Shown: positions 17,759 to 28,136, counted from the stretch's first letter. The stretch: 64,000 nt of DNA from Bacteroides sp. (GCA_022648295.1 JALCME010000009.1:62001-126000); one strand, 5' to 3'. The notes: generated from the sequence alone by a model not told the origin. Translations and numbers: made by a program.

Positions 17759-19258
17759 TCACTTTGCCCAACGGTAAGACACTACAGATTTCCCGGGAAC
17801 ATTGTACGAGAAGTGGTGTGTACCATCACTAATGGTAATTAATTTATTCTGCTCATTGTTATTCATCAACACAAATGCATAAGTACCATCTGTATTTTCA
17901 AAAGCAGAATACACCACATTTCCATCCGAATACCCGCTTGTTCCTATACGAACCGCCCCCGGCTTTACCACCGACGAAAGATGAGCGATGATATAATAAT
18001 GGGAATTACGGATAATTGTCTTGTAATCGGAGTTACTGATATCCACAGCTCCGTAGCAGGTTTGGCAACCACCTTCCCGGTTAGGCCCGCGATCATTATC
18101 CAACATCAAATTCCATACAATCACCCCCTTGCACCAATTATTCACTGTTCCCAACGCCACATCGCGCATATCTTCCATCAAACGTGTCCTTAAATTACGT
18201 CCACTGTTCCAAGTTCCTATAGATGTTTCCGAAAACACAAGTCCCTTATCTGGTGCAGCTTTATGCACATTATTCAGCTCATCCAGATTTCCTCCGTAAT
18301 TGTGAAATGCAGCACCTGCAACATAACGGGCGGCATCGGCATCTTCATAAATTTTAGCGGGATAGTTCAGCTCATCCGCTATGCCACTATAATCATAATT
18401 ATGATCGTATACATAAATCTTAGCTGTAATCCCTGCACCAGTAAATTTAGGTCCAAGTGCATTTTTGATAAAGTCACGCTCCTCTTTCCATCCCATATAC
18501 AACGAAGCGGAATTGCCCGTATTCAACGGTTCATTTTGAGGAGTAATGGAATAGATATCAATGCCTTCATCCTTGAAAGCTTGTATCCATTTTACAAAAT
18601 AGGTGGCATAGTCCTGATAAAAATCCGGATTCAAGTGTCCACCTGTCCATGAATCATAAGGTTCCTTCTCTGACAGATTATTCACTTTCATCCATTTAGG
18701 GCAAGTCCATGGAGAAGCCATTATTTTAATAGAAGGGTTAATAGCCAGAATCTCTTTTAATATGGGAATAACATAATCCTTTTCCTCACTTTGCAAAGCA
18801 AAATTCGCTATTCCCTCTTCATCGCAACACGTATATTCACTCAAAGAGAAATCCGAGCATCCGATAGCTATGCGAATGTAGCTGAAGCCAAATCCATCCT
18901 TATCGGAAAACGTTTTAGTGAGAAAAGCTTTCCGGTCATCCGGTTTCATTTGCATTAGGTTGAAGCAAGTTGATCCTGTCACAGCAGCTCCAAATCCTTC
19001 CATTTCCTGATAACGCTCTGTTGGCACCAATGTTATGTTGGTAGGAGCCATGTTATCTTTCTCACTAAAATTCACTGCATCCTGGGTTAAATCCTTGGTC
19101 AAGAAAGCCGTGGTAACATAAATGTTCACATCTCCTTCCACTGGTTTTACTACCGGGATATCTTTATCATCATTATTGCTACATGCAGCCAACAGCGTAA
19201 TGCAGCTTAAAAGAATAAATGCTAATTTCTTTATATTATTCAGTATCATGGTATACAT
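17759..19258 (-). CDS. GH30 endo-1,6-beta-glucanase lipoprotein (PUL1)
   Basis: A 499-residue lipoprotein (lipobox LLAAC, followed by SNNDD). The catalytic domain shows the GH30 signatures EGFGAAVTGS (residues 87-96), KIMASPWTCPKWMK, the acid/base E243 in TPQNEPLN, HNYDY, and the nucleophile E344 in VFSETSIGTW. A C-terminal beta-sandwich side domain ends KSVVSYRW. This arrangement is that of GH30_3-type enzymes that cut 1,6-beta-glucan, and the locus context supports that substrate. A second in-frame ATG lies three codons in. The lipidated, acidic N-terminus implies cell-surface display. Confidence 0.87.
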   Translation of the reverse strand: MYTMILNNIKKLAFILLSCITLLAACSNNDDKDIPVVKPVEGDVNIYVTTAFLTKDLTQDAVNFSEKDNMAPTNITLVPTERYQEMEGFGAAVTGSTCFNLMQMKPDDRKAFLTKTFSDKDGFGFSYIRIAIGCSDFSLSEYTCCDEEGIANFALQSEEKDYVIPILKEILAINPSIKIMASPWTCPKWMKVNNLSEKEPYDSWTGGHLNPDFYQDYATYFVKWIQAFKDEGIDIYSITPQNEPLNTGNSASLYMGWKEERDFIKNALGPKFTGAGITAKIYVYDHNYDYSGIADELNYPAKIYEDADAARYVAGAAFHNYGGNLDELNNVHKAAPDKGLVFSETSIGTWNSGRNLRTRLMEDMRDVALGTVNNWCKGVIVWNLMLDNDRGPNREGGCQTCYGAVDISNSDYKTIIRNSHYYIIAHLSSVVKPGAVRIGTSGYSDGNVVYSAFENTDGTYAFVLMNNNEQNKLITISDGTHHFSYNVPGKSVVSYRWAK

Positions 19259-19267
19259 GTTTAATAA

Positions 19268-20788
19268 TTAATAACCTGGATTTTGATGGATTTTATCATT
19301 TGTATCGATAACCGATTGCGGTATGGGAAGCCTGTAAGAGTCTTCGGTAAAAGGATAAGCCAACGCTTTTCGACCACTATCCTTAGCAAAAACGCTATTC
19401 ATCACCTCTTCCACTTTATTCAGCCGTACAAGATCGAACCAACGCTGACCTTCAAATGCAAGTTCCAAACGACGTTCCTTCAACAAGGCATTCAGCATGG
19501 CATCTTTACTGGTACGGACAGCCGAAGGCAAATCCTTTAACCCGGCACGCTTACGAATTTTATCTATTATTTTAGCAGCACCTTCCAAATCAGGAGTATT
19601 GCCCATAATCAAAGCCTCAGCTTTTAACAAAAGAACATCAGCATAACGGTATTTAATTAAACTACTGTAAGCCGAACGGCATTTATACATAAACGGGTAA
19701 TGATCAGAAGGATAGTAATTACTCCAGGTACATGCATAATAAACCACCGATTCATTAAAACGGATTTGATCTCCTTCATCTTCAAAAGCCTTAATCAAGT
19801 CGCGCGAGGGAGTAACCCACTTCGCCCAGGTAAAATTATTATTCCAATTTGCCAAATCGCGTCCAAACATCCAGGTACACCAATTTCCATTTCCCGTGGA
19901 GAACTGAGCTTCTAGTATCGACTCTTTGGTATTTCTCATTTTAACATCCGTATTATCCGCATTCATCCCGAATAAATCACTAAAGTCCTTTACTAAGTCA
20001 AAGCCATCGGCTGTGACTTCATCACAATACTTCACCACTTTGGAATAATCACGCAAAGGCTTCTCTGCATAGACTTTTGCAAGCAAAGTGCGGGCAACGC
20101 TCTTCGTAAAAAGCGTTTTATCCGAAGGATTGTTATCCGGTGCATACTTTACTGCATCCAGCAAATCGCTTTCTATTTGCTTATAAACATCAATTTCAGG
20201 AGTTTGTGGTGGAAAGTACTGATCATAAACCTCATCTATATTATCTTCCGTAATGTCGTCGGACATGGTAGTTACCATCGTAATATCCCCCCAAATACGC
20301 ACCATATCAAACAGAACCATAGCACGGAATATTTTTGCCTGTGCCTTATAAGATATGCGTTCATCAGCAGTAAGAGAAGCATCTTTAACCGAATCCACAT
20401 AATTAATTAATAGATTAGCCTTCGCAAAATCCTCTTGATAACGGTCCCAGTCACGGGCAAGCACGGAGTTAGACCCTTCAATAGCATTGTTTTCAAATGG
20501 CACAACTTCTGCACCGGTAGTTCCTGCATAAGCATTATCCGAGTGCGATTCAGCTATTAATAAAAGGTCCAGATACCAATGTTCCTGACGATCGCGCATT
20601 GACTGATAAAGTCCCTGAAGATTGCTTTCCACAGCAGCTTTATTCTTAAACACGACTTTTTGCCCCGGTTCCGTAGAGCCCTCGGTAAGGTCCGAAAAAG
20701 TATCTATCGGATCACGGTCTAAAGAACAGGAAGAAATGCTTAGCAGTAGCAAAGATGCCAAGCCACAAAATATATATTTTAGTTTCAT
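19268..20788 (-). CDS. SusD-like glycan-binding lipoprotein (PUL1)
   Basis: A 506-residue RagB/SusD family protein. The signal peptide ends in lipobox SISSC with SLDRDP following. TPR-type helices are in the first 200 residues (YKAQAKIFRAMVLFDMVRIWGD). The C-terminal hallmark is RYADVLLLKAEAL, then IDKIRKRAG, LLKERRLELAFEGQRWFDLVRL and YRLPIPQSVI. It pairs with the SusC transporter encoded just upstream, 12 bases away, as the lid of the outer-membrane oligosaccharide importer. Confidence 0.93.
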   Translation of the reverse strand: MKLKYIFCGLASLLLLSISSCSLDRDPIDTFSDLTEGSTEPGQKVVFKNKAAVESNLQGLYQSMRDRQEHWYLDLLLIAESHSDNAYAGTTGAEVVPFENNAIEGSNSVLARDWDRYQEDFAKANLLINYVDSVKDASLTADERISYKAQAKIFRAMVLFDMVRIWGDITMVTTMSDDITEDNIDEVYDQYFPPQTPEIDVYKQIESDLLDAVKYAPDNNPSDKTLFTKSVARTLLAKVYAEKPLRDYSKVVKYCDEVTADGFDLVKDFSDLFGMNADNTDVKMRNTKESILEAQFSTGNGNWCTWMFGRDLANWNNNFTWAKWVTPSRDLIKAFEDEGDQIRFNESVVYYACTWSNYYPSDHYPFMYKCRSAYSSLIKYRYADVLLLKAEALIMGNTPDLEGAAKIIDKIRKRAGLKDLPSAVRTSKDAMLNALLKERRLELAFEGQRWFDLVRLNKVEEVMNSVFAKDSGRKALAYPFTEDSYRLPIPQSVIDTNDKIHQNPGY

Positions 20789-20800
20789 ATTCCTTTTTAT

Positions 20801-23788
20801 TTAAAATTCGACATTTACACCCAAAGTATAAGTTTTGCTATGGGGATAAGTCCCCCAGTCTATGCCTTGTACCGTACCGGAATTCCCCCATTGATTTACT
20901 TCAGGGTCCATACCAGAATAGTTTGTCCACGTCAACAAGTTAGTTGCAGTGAAATAAGGCTGTAACCGCGTAATGCCCCATTTCTTCAACAGCTTTCCTG
21001 AAAAATTATAGGATAACGTTACATCTTTCAAGCGCAAATAGCTACCATCTTCAACAAAATAAGTAGAATTCTTTAGATCAAATCCCGCTTTCGGAACATC
21101 AGTAATTTGTCCGGGTATCTTCCACCGCTTCAACACCCGTGTAGATTGGTTTTTCCCATCGTACATGCCTTCCGTTTCTATACGCGACGCATTATAAACA
21201 TCATTGCCGTAAGAACCTTGCACGAAAACACTTAAATTAAAACCTTTATAAGAAAAAGTGTTCGTCATACCATACACGAAATCAGGATTCGGATCGCCAA
21301 TATATGTACGGTCTGAAGTAGAAATCTTGTGATCACCATTAAGATCGCGGTACATTAGCTCTCCGGTTTCAGGATTTACACCATCACTAATATAACCATA
21401 AAAACCACCTAAAGAACGTCCCGGCTCATTACGCACCACATCTTCCTTGATAAACTCACTGGTTTGTGCAGTAGTATAAACTTTTTGTAAAGACAGCTTA
21501 GTAAGTTTATTCCGATTAAAAGAAATATTAAAATCAGTATTCCAAGAGAAATCTCCCTTCAAATTACGTGAAGACAGACTGAACTCAAATCCCTTGTTTG
21601 TCATTTCTCCTTCATTGCGCTGCATCTCGGATGCAACACTTCCTCCTTGTTGAGGTATATTGACATACATCAACATATCTTTAGTCCGCTTATAATAATA
21701 ATCAGCATTGAACACTAAACGTCCATTCCAAAGGCTCAGATCCAAACCAACATTCGCCTGTGTAGTCGTTTCCCACGTCAAGTCTTCGGAACGTTTGCTT
21801 GCGGCGGTAACTCCAGGGAGAGAATTCTCGTAACCTGGTTGCGTCCAGTCCACTCTGTTTATCGTATAAGTTTCCAAATAAGAATAATCTGCTATTCCCG
21901 ACTGATTACCGGTTTGTCCCCATCCAGCACGTAGTTTCAAATCATCAATCCAGGTATAGTCTTTCATAAACTTTTCCGAAGAAAGTCTCCAGGCAGCTGA
22001 AAAAGAAGGGAATGCACCCCAGCGATGACCTGGATGTAGCTTGGAAGAACCATCGGCACGGATATTCGCCGTAAAAAGATATTTGCTATCAAAATTATAA
22101 GAAGCTCGTCCAAAGTAAGACATGATTCTCCATTGTGAAGCTCCTGAACCAGTATTATCCCAAGCTATCTTATTAGCTGCATTCAAAGTCTGTATAACAG
22201 CACCCCTATAGTGCGAACCATTTATCCAGCTATTGTTATAATCGGAGTCGGTATAAGATGAACCCGCCATCAACTCTAGATTATGATGTTCACGGAAATT
22301 GGTATTATAAGTCAGCACGTTATCAAATGTCAGTACTGTATTTGTATTACGGCTGTCCGATCCTTCTCCAAATTGATTACGTCCCCATGCCGTAGATACA
22401 GGATCAAGAAACGTTGTCTTCACTGCACTTCTCCGGTCAATCGTAAAAGAGGATTTAAGTATTAGTTTCGGCAAGAAAGTGAAGGTAAGTGCCCCTGTTG
22501 CTAATAAGCGGTTTTCTTTATTCTTATTATTAGCCTCCCGTGCCATATTTTCCAATGGGCTGGTAATGTTACCAATTCCATAGAAGTCATTATAGTACTG
22601 CGTTGGTTCCAATGGATTCCAAACAGGTGCATAGGTAGGCGTATTAATCACTGACAGAATAACACCACCACGATTAGCGCCTATTCCCATAGCACCACCT
22701 CCATTATTGGAATAATCGGCATAAGAGATGTTGGTATTGACAGTCATCCACTTATAAACTTTATTCTCAAAGTTCAAGCGAAAGTTATAACGCTTATAAA
22801 ATGAAATGTCCAGAACTCCCTTTTCCCTTTGATAACCGGCAGAAAGATAATAGTTCATCTTATCATTTCCATTCGAGATAGAAACCTGATAATTCTGTGT
22901 ATTACCGGTAGTATAAGTTTCGTCAAACCAGTTCGTTAAGTCAGGCAACCCATCGGGTAAGGATACCAATCCAATCTCATCCTGTAACTCCTTATACTGG
23001 GCAGAGTTCAACGAATGTATTTTATCCACCACTTTGTTTAAACCGAATTGTGCGGTAAAAGCAACTTTTGCTTTGTCTTGAGAACCAGCCTTGGTCGTTA
23101 TCAGAATAACACCATTTGCAGCACGCGATCCGTAAATCGCAGCGGATGATGCATCTTTCAATATCTGCATATCAGCAATATCAGCCGGTGCAAGAAAGTT
23201 GACATTATCCACAGGGACGCCATCCACTACATATAACGGGTCATTACTCCCATTCATAGACGTTGTACCACGTACACGTATGGACATCTCTCCCCCCGGC
23301 TCTCCAGTAGGACTAATGACCGAGACACCGGCAGCTCTTCCCTGAATAGCTTGTCCGGCAGAAATAATAGGACGCTGGTCTATATCCTTTGTCGAAACAC
23401 TCGATATGGCAGTAGTCACATCTTTACGCTTCACCGAACCGTAACCAATAACCACCACTTCATTCAATATCTCAGTGTCCTCCTGGAGCACTACCTTCAT
23501 TCGTGATAATGCTTTCTTTTCTTGTGTTTTATAACCAACATAAGAAAACACCAACGTAGCATTTTCTGCCACTTTCAATGTAAAATGACCATTAATATCC
23601 GTAATGGTTCCGTTAGTTGTCCCTTTTTCCTGAACACTAACTCCAATAAGCGGTTCTTGTTGGATGTCGGAAACCTGTCCCGATACTACAATTTGCTGTG
23701 CGAATGCACAAAGTGAGAAAAGCATTGCTCCAAAAGCAATAAAAACCTTTCGACTCATAAAGCGGAAGTTCCACTTGTTCTGTTTCAT
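20801..23788 (-). CDS. SusC/RagA TonB-dependent outer-membrane transporter (PUL1)
   Basis: I take the start at the ATG at 23788 (MKQNKWNFRFMSRKVF), giving 995 residues; the open frame upstream to 23860 shows no export feature. A signal peptide is followed by a carboxypeptidase D regulatory-like domain (VSGQVSDIQQEPLIGVSV, ITDINGHFTL), the NEVVVIGYGS segment, and a plug (DVTTAISSVSTKDI, IRVRGTTSMN, DPLYVVDGVPVDN). A long beta-barrel ends in SKTYTLGVNVEF with terminal Phe. It imports oligosaccharides with its SusD partner. A spacer of about 200 bases separates it from the regulator gene. Confidence 0.95.
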   Translation of the reverse strand: MKQNKWNFRFMSRKVFIAFGAMLFSLCAFAQQIVVSGQVSDIQQEPLIGVSVQEKGTTNGTITDINGHFTLKVAENATLVFSYVGYKTQEKKALSRMKVVLQEDTEILNEVVVIGYGSVKRKDVTTAISSVSTKDIDQRPIISAGQAIQGRAAGVSVISPTGEPGGEMSIRVRGTTSMNGSNDPLYVVDGVPVDNVNFLAPADIADMQILKDASSAAIYGSRAANGVILITTKAGSQDKAKVAFTAQFGLNKVVDKIHSLNSAQYKELQDEIGLVSLPDGLPDLTNWFDETYTTGNTQNYQVSISNGNDKMNYYLSAGYQREKGVLDISFYKRYNFRLNFENKVYKWMTVNTNISYADYSNNGGGAMGIGANRGGVILSVINTPTYAPVWNPLEPTQYYNDFYGIGNITSPLENMAREANNKNKENRLLATGALTFTFLPKLILKSSFTIDRRSAVKTTFLDPVSTAWGRNQFGEGSDSRNTNTVLTFDNVLTYNTNFREHHNLELMAGSSYTDSDYNNSWINGSHYRGAVIQTLNAANKIAWDNTGSGASQWRIMSYFGRASYNFDSKYLFTANIRADGSSKLHPGHRWGAFPSFSAAWRLSSEKFMKDYTWIDDLKLRAGWGQTGNQSGIADYSYLETYTINRVDWTQPGYENSLPGVTAASKRSEDLTWETTTQANVGLDLSLWNGRLVFNADYYYKRTKDMLMYVNIPQQGGSVASEMQRNEGEMTNKGFEFSLSSRNLKGDFSWNTDFNISFNRNKLTKLSLQKVYTTAQTSEFIKEDVVRNEPGRSLGGFYGYISDGVNPETGELMYRDLNGDHKISTSDRTYIGDPNPDFVYGMTNTFSYKGFNLSVFVQGSYGNDVYNASRIETEGMYDGKNQSTRVLKRWKIPGQITDVPKAGFDLKNSTYFVEDGSYLRLKDVTLSYNFSGKLLKKWGITRLQPYFTATNLLTWTNYSGMDPEVNQWGNSGTVQGIDWGTYPHSKTYTLGVNVEF

Positions 23789-23993
23789 ACGTATTAATTT
23801 AAAGGTTCGTAATAAAATTAAAATAGAATGGTTAATCCCATTCAAACCCTCGCAGAACAAAAATAGAGAATATAGGAAGCCAAAATCAGGCAGTTAAAAG
23901 AAAAGTGGATACCCGTCAAGCTTAAAGATCTGTAAATAAGCTATTTAAGCACTTTCGAAAGCAACAAAAAAGTGGATGATATACAAAACAATA

Positions 23994-25649
23994 TTAGTGA
24001 ATAGCCTTTACTAAATCTTCAAAATCATCACGCAACACCATTGCCTTGTTCTTCACTTTCGAACGATAATTATAAATGGTATTAACGGAATAGCGTAAAA
24101 ACTCAGCGATCTGGGAACTATCTTCAATACCTAAACGAATCAGGGCAAAGATACGCAATTCCGTATTCAGAAGCTCTTCACGTTTCAATACAATGCGGGC
24201 ATCTTCTTGAAGCAAAGCATTGAACTTATTCACAAAATCAGGGAAGATATGCAAGAAAGCTGAATCAAAGTTCATATAAAGCTCTTCCAACTCCCTATCC
24301 AAGGCTTCGTGTGAACGGGTGATCTTGAGTAAGTCAGCTATTTGACCGACAGAAAGTTTTTTATTAACCATCCTGCGATAAGCATCCAGCCGATCAATAT
24401 AAGTAGAGCATAGCTTAACAAAACGGGCTATATACTCTTCTTTTATTTGATTAGCCTCCGACAACTCCATATTCATCGATTGAAGGCGACCGTTCATCTG
24501 GCTAAGTTCTTCGTTCAATTTATAGAGCCTCCCGTTAGCTTCCTGCAAATTATTACGCGCAGCAGACAGCCTTTTCATCTGTAAATAGATATAGATCAAG
24601 GCACCCAGTAGTAGAATTACTAAAACCGTAATGGCAAAAGCATACTGCTCCAGTCTTTTATTCTGCTTTTCTATCATTGCCTGGTAAGTTTTATCAATCA
24701 ATGAAAGGATACCGGCACTTTGCCAACTACGCAGACGGGCATTAAAGAACTTCGTCTGATCCCATGAAAAGCGCATGTAATGATAAGCCCTTTCAATGTC
24801 CCCTCTCTCATAAAGCAATTGCGCAAGATTCCAAAGAGAGGCATGATCCGTTATCGCCAGTTGCACATCAGTCAACGAAGATAGAGTTAAGTAGCGCATC
24901 TCCGCCTCCTTATTACCCATATCGCGAAAGATTTGAGAACGGTGATAAGTAGCCAGAGCATACTCCGGAGAATTAATATTCACGCCAACCAGAAGTTTAT
25001 CATTAACAGCTAATGCTTCCTTTAAACTCCCCGCAGCCATCTTCTGCATTTCTTTACGCTCCAGATAGGCACGGGAGGTTGGAGAAAGCACTTGCATCAA
25101 AGAATCATCGTAGCAACGGGACAAAGCAAAATAGCGATCTTTGGAGGCATAATCCTGTGTATAAGCTCCCAATTCTCCATAGAAGTGACAATAGCAATCA
25201 TAATATTCCGATAGTAAATCTTGGGGTAGTTTACTCCGGTCGATCCGTTTCAAGCGCTCCGATGCTTCTTCATACATACCGGCAGAAGTCAGCGAATAAG
25301 CAATACGAATACCGGTTTCTATCGCAAGGCGTTCCTTTCCATGACGTTCAGCCCATTGCAAGTTACAACTGAGATAATGTATAGCCGAATCGCAGGTATA
25401 GGCTTTATACTCTTTATATAATTCATTATTTAAACTGTAGAAATCCAGACTAAGCGTATCTGTAGCCTTTAACTGTTCTTTCAACCGGAGAATGCGCGCC
25501 TCACGTACAGCCGAATACTGTTTGGAATGATCAATAGCCTTATCCAAAGATTCCAACCAAAAGGCCACAGTATGATCATCGGAAGCCCAAATAGTAGCTC
25601 CCGTTCCTAAATAAAGGAATCCGGTCAACAAAAGCAATTTTAGTTTCAT
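23994..25649 (-). CDS. DUF6377-type membrane sensor/regulator with C-terminal HTH (PUL1)
   Basis: A 551-residue protein: signal peptide (ending ATIWAS), TPR-like helical periplasmic part to about residue 320, one membrane segment ([20 protein letters not shown], about 332-352), a coiled coil (about 355-400), and a cytoplasmic C-terminal domain. The last 70 residues contain a LuxR-like helix-turn-helix: [22 protein letters not shown] then [17 protein letters not shown]. Its position upstream of SusC suggests that it senses 1,6-beta-glucan oligosaccharides and activates the locus, like SusR/HTCS regulators. The ATG is only 5 bases from a possible -7 box at 25655-25662. Confidence 0.82.
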   Translation of the reverse strand: MKLKLLLLTGFLYLGTGATIWASDDHTVAFWLESLDKAIDHSKQYSAVREARILRLKEQLKATDTLSLDFYSLNNELYKEYKAYTCDSAIHYLSCNLQWAERHGKERLAIETGIRIAYSLTSAGMYEEASERLKRIDRSKLPQDLLSEYYDCYCHFYGELGAYTQDYASKDRYFALSRCYDDSLMQVLSPTSRAYLERKEMQKMAAGSLKEALAVNDKLLVGVNINSPEYALATYHRSQIFRDMGNKEAEMRYLTLSSLTDVQLAITDHASLWNLAQLLYERGDIERAYHYMRFSWDQTKFFNARLRSWQSAGILSLIDKTYQAMIEKQNKRLEQYAFAITVLVILLLGALIYIYLQMKRLSAARNNLQEANGRLYKLNEELSQMNGRLQSMNMELSEANQIKEEYIARFVKLCSTYIDRLDAYRRMVNKKLSVGQIADLLKITRSHEALDRELEELYMNFDSAFLHIFPDFVNKFNALLQEDARIVLKREELLNTELRIFALIRLGIEDSSQIAEFLRYSVNTIYNYRSKVKNKAMVLRDDFEDLVKAIH

Positions 25650-25654
25650 AGCTG

Positions 25655-25684
25655 CAAATATAAAGAATTAGTTTCCTATATTTG
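25655..25684. promoter_or_regulatory. Face-to-face -7 boxes (divergent promoter)
   Basis: TATATTTG on the plus strand at 25677-25684 and the same sequence on the minus strand at 25655-25662, both TAnnTTTG matches. The plus box is 27 bases ahead of the gene at 25712. The minus box would start transcription almost at the ATG of the DUF6377 regulator, so that message could be nearly leaderless, or the box is not used. Confidence 0.4.
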
Positions 25685-25711
25685 TGATATAAACCCCCAA
25701 AACAATATTCA

Positions 25712-26896
25712 ATGAAAAACTTAACATCCCAAAGAGTAGCTGCGGTTGACATTTTCCGGGCACTCACCATGTTCCTCATGCTCTTTGTTAACGACATTCC
25801 CGGGCTGAAAGATATTCCGCACTGGTTGGAGCATGCCGGGATGAATGAAGATATGATGGGATTCTCCGATACCATCTTTCCGGCATTCCTCTTTTGCATG
25901 GGCATGTCCATCCCTTTTGCCATCCAAAACCGTTATCGGAAAGGAGATACCACGTTACAAGTCATTGCCCATATCTTCTGGAGAACACTGGCTCTAATTG
26001 CCATGGGATTGTTCTCTCTGAACAGCGGCGGCATCGAAGGCGGCATCTCCCATCAGGTATTTTCTCTTTTAATGGTTGCCGGTTTCTTCCTGGTATGGGC
26101 TGTATACCCCAAGTCGGAAGGCTTAAAAAAGTACGTATTCATCGGAATGAAAGTGGTTGGCGTTCTTCTGCTATCGTTCCTTTTCATATACAAAGACTTA
26201 AACGGCAAACCCTTCCATCAAGGCTGGTGGGGAATCCTGGGACTTATTGGCTGGACGTATGCCGTATGTGCCGGAACTTACCTTTTCACCGGCAAAAATT
26301 TACGCAACAACGTCATTGCATGGTTAGTGATGATACTCCTTGCCGTGATGAGTCACTCACAACTCATACCGGGTGACTACGGTTCAAGAATCATTCTATT
26401 GCCTTTTATTCCGAGCGACTGGACGCTGCATACGTTGGGAATGTCCGGCGTACTGACCTCCTTACTTATGCTAAAATACGCCGATATCCGAAAACCCGGC
26501 AAGTTTATCCGCATCCTCTGCACACTCGGAGCAGTCATGCTGATTGCAGCACTTTGCTCTCATCCCTACTGGATTATCTCGAAGATTCAGGCCACTCCAA
26601 GCTGGCTCTTTTACTGTCTGGCTTTATATTTCCCTCTATTTGGTTTCTTTTATTGGTTGACGGATGTAAAAGGGCAGACTTCATGGTTTAGCCTCATCAA
26701 GCCTGCGGGAACTGCCACATTAACCTGTTACATCATTCCATATATCTGGTATGCCGCCCAACAATTACTTGGAATACGATACCCCGAAATATTGGGAAGC
26801 GGAGTACCGGGATTGCTAAAATCTCTTATATTTGCACTCATTATCATCCAATTAACCGGACTCTTAGTAAGATTCCGAATAAAATTGAAGGTATAA
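25712..26896 (+). CDS. DUF5009 acyltransferase-like membrane protein
   Basis: A 394-residue polytopic membrane protein with about 10-11 hydrophobic segments. The N-terminus RVAAVDIFRALTMFLMLFVND followed by HAGMNEDMMGFSDTIFPAFLFCMGMS matches the DUF5009 / heparan-alpha-glucosaminide acetyltransferase-like family. A conserved Asp and His lie in the first two segments. It is likely to act in acylation of cell-envelope sugars, but the substrate is unknown. It is divergent from the PUL1 regulator and 15 bases upstream of queH. Confidence 0.78.
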   Translation: MKNLTSQRVAAVDIFRALTMFLMLFVNDIPGLKDIPHWLEHAGMNEDMMGFSDTIFPAFLFCMGMSIPFAIQNRYRKGDTTLQVIAHIFWRTLALIAMGLFSLNSGGIEGGISHQVFSLLMVAGFFLVWAVYPKSEGLKKYVFIGMKVVGVLLLSFLFIYKDLNGKPFHQGWWGILGLIGWTYAVCAGTYLFTGKNLRNNVIAWLVMILLAVMSHSQLIPGDYGSRIILLPFIPSDWTLHTLGMSGVLTSLLMLKYADIRKPGKFIRILCTLGAVMLIAALCSHPYWIISKIQATPSWLFYCLALYFPLFGFFYWLTDVKGQTSWFSLIKPAGTATLTCYIIPYIWYAAQQLLGIRYPEILGSGVPGLLKSLIFALIIIQLTGLLVRFRIKLKV

Positions 26897-26911
26897 AACG
26901 TAAAGAATAAA

Positions 26912-27520
26912 ATGCTAAAAATAGAAACTCCACACGGAGAAGACAAAGTTTTACTTCACTCTTGTTGCGCCCCTTGCTCGTCCGCCATCATCGAATGTTT
27001 GCTGGCTAACGATATCCGCCCCACTGTGTTTTATTATAATCCGAATATCTATCCTCAAAAGGAATATGAGATTCGAAAGGCAGAAGCAATCCGCTATACG
27101 CAAAGCCTTGGACTTGACTTTGTTGATGCGGACTACAATTATGCTGCATGGCGCGAAACCATAAAAGGCATGGAAGATGAACCGGAACGTGGAGGGCGTT
27201 GCTTAAAATGTTTCCTGCTGCGCTTGGGAGAAACAGCCCGATATGCATCGGAACACGGCTTTTCTATCTTCACCACCACCCTGGCCTCTTCCCGTTGGAA
27301 GAGTCTGGATCAAATCACTGAAGCCGGACGTCGTGCAGCATCTCAATATCCGGGCGTAAGCTATTGGGAGCAGAATTGGCGGAAAGGCGGACTTAGTGAG
27401 CGTCGAAATCAGATCATTAAGGAATATGACTTTTACAATCAACAGTATTGTGGCTGTGAATTTAGCATGAGGCGCCTGTCCTCCATCCCCAACAAGGAAA
27501 AAGAAGGGGAAAAGGGCTAA
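26912..27520 (+). CDS. queH: Epoxyqueuosine reductase QueH
   Basis: A 202-residue cytoplasmic protein of the former DUF208 family, which performs the last step of queuosine synthesis (epoxyqueuosine to queuosine in tRNA) as a non-homologous replacement for QueG. Visible features are the metal/cluster Cys residues in LLHSCCAPCSS, RCLKCFLLR and QQYCGCEFS, plus FYYNPNIYPQKEYEIR and FTTTLASSRWKS. It starts 15 bases after the DUF5009 gene and is followed by a strong terminator at 27664. Confidence 0.92.
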   Translation: MLKIETPHGEDKVLLHSCCAPCSSAIIECLLANDIRPTVFYYNPNIYPQKEYEIRKAEAIRYTQSLGLDFVDADYNYAAWRETIKGMEDEPERGGRCLKCFLLRLGETARYASEHGFSIFTTTLASSRWKSLDQITEAGRRAASQYPGVSYWEQNWRKGGLSERRNQIIKEYDFYNQQYCGCEFSMRRLSSIPNKEKEGEKG

Positions 27521-27663
27521 CATTATCTTTAAATTCTCAACAAAATCGGGTGAATTAGCAGCCTCTACCCAAAGTTTTTGCACAAATTGTCGTCACTTCG
27601 TCACTCTGCACACTAACAAACAGTGTATTAAGGTATTATCAAGTGACGGCAAGCGTGACGGCA

Positions 27664-27699
27664 AGTGACGGCAAACCCTTTTCCGTCACTCTTTTTTTT
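27664..27699 (+). terminator. Rho-independent terminator after queH
   Basis: AGTGACGG - 11-base loop - CCGTCACT followed by C and eight T. The left arm is the last of three copies of GTGACGGC (27643, 27655, 27665), so alternative stems can form. Confidence 0.8.
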
Positions 27700-27923
27700 C
27701 GTATGTTTACACAAATACACAGCTAGCAGTCTCATTACCAGCAAGTAATAGTATTTCGTGCGTAATTTGCTAAAAGTATGCAAAATCCCCTGTTGTAACT
27801 CATAGGTAGCGCTTTTTAATTCAAGACCTAGCCTGTGAGCATTAGAGGAAATTTCCATGATTAGCCGTATGCTTTTATCACGATTCCCCTGAAAAAACAT
27901 CAGGATGCCTAAAGCAAAACTTT

Positions 27924-28006
27924 GGTTTACAGTTGTGTGCTCTCCGGCCCACAGCTGTCCCCCCGCGAGCCCACAACTGTAAACCGGCGAGCCCACATAT
28001 GTGGGC
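27924..28006. repeat. Nested inverted repeats (14-bp IR plus 16-bp palindrome)
   Basis: GGTTTACAGTTGTG at 27924-27937 is exactly complementary to CACAACTGTAAACC at 27972-27985. Just beyond, GCCCACATATGTGGGC (27991-28006) is a perfect 16-bp palindrome, and GCGAGCCCACA occurs twice (27965, 27987). GC content is higher than in the flanks. Confidence 0.7.
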
Positions 28007-28136
28007 CCAAGAAATGTCACGACCAGAAGTAGAAAAAGACAGGGCTCTTCAGATAAAAGTAACCGCCTACTTACAGCTTTCCCCTATATATTGAGGGTTT
28101 CATACCTTAGCAGCAAACAACAAAGTTATAGACAAA

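Noticed and set aside
27641..27672. GTGACGGC direct repeats as a possible CRISPR
   Set aside because: Only three short copies with 4-base or no spacing; better explained as part of a terminator.
27628..28020. 130-codon minus-strand open frame
   Set aside because: It runs through the queH terminator and the inverted repeats; its composition follows those repeats and it has no domain, signal or start context I can support.
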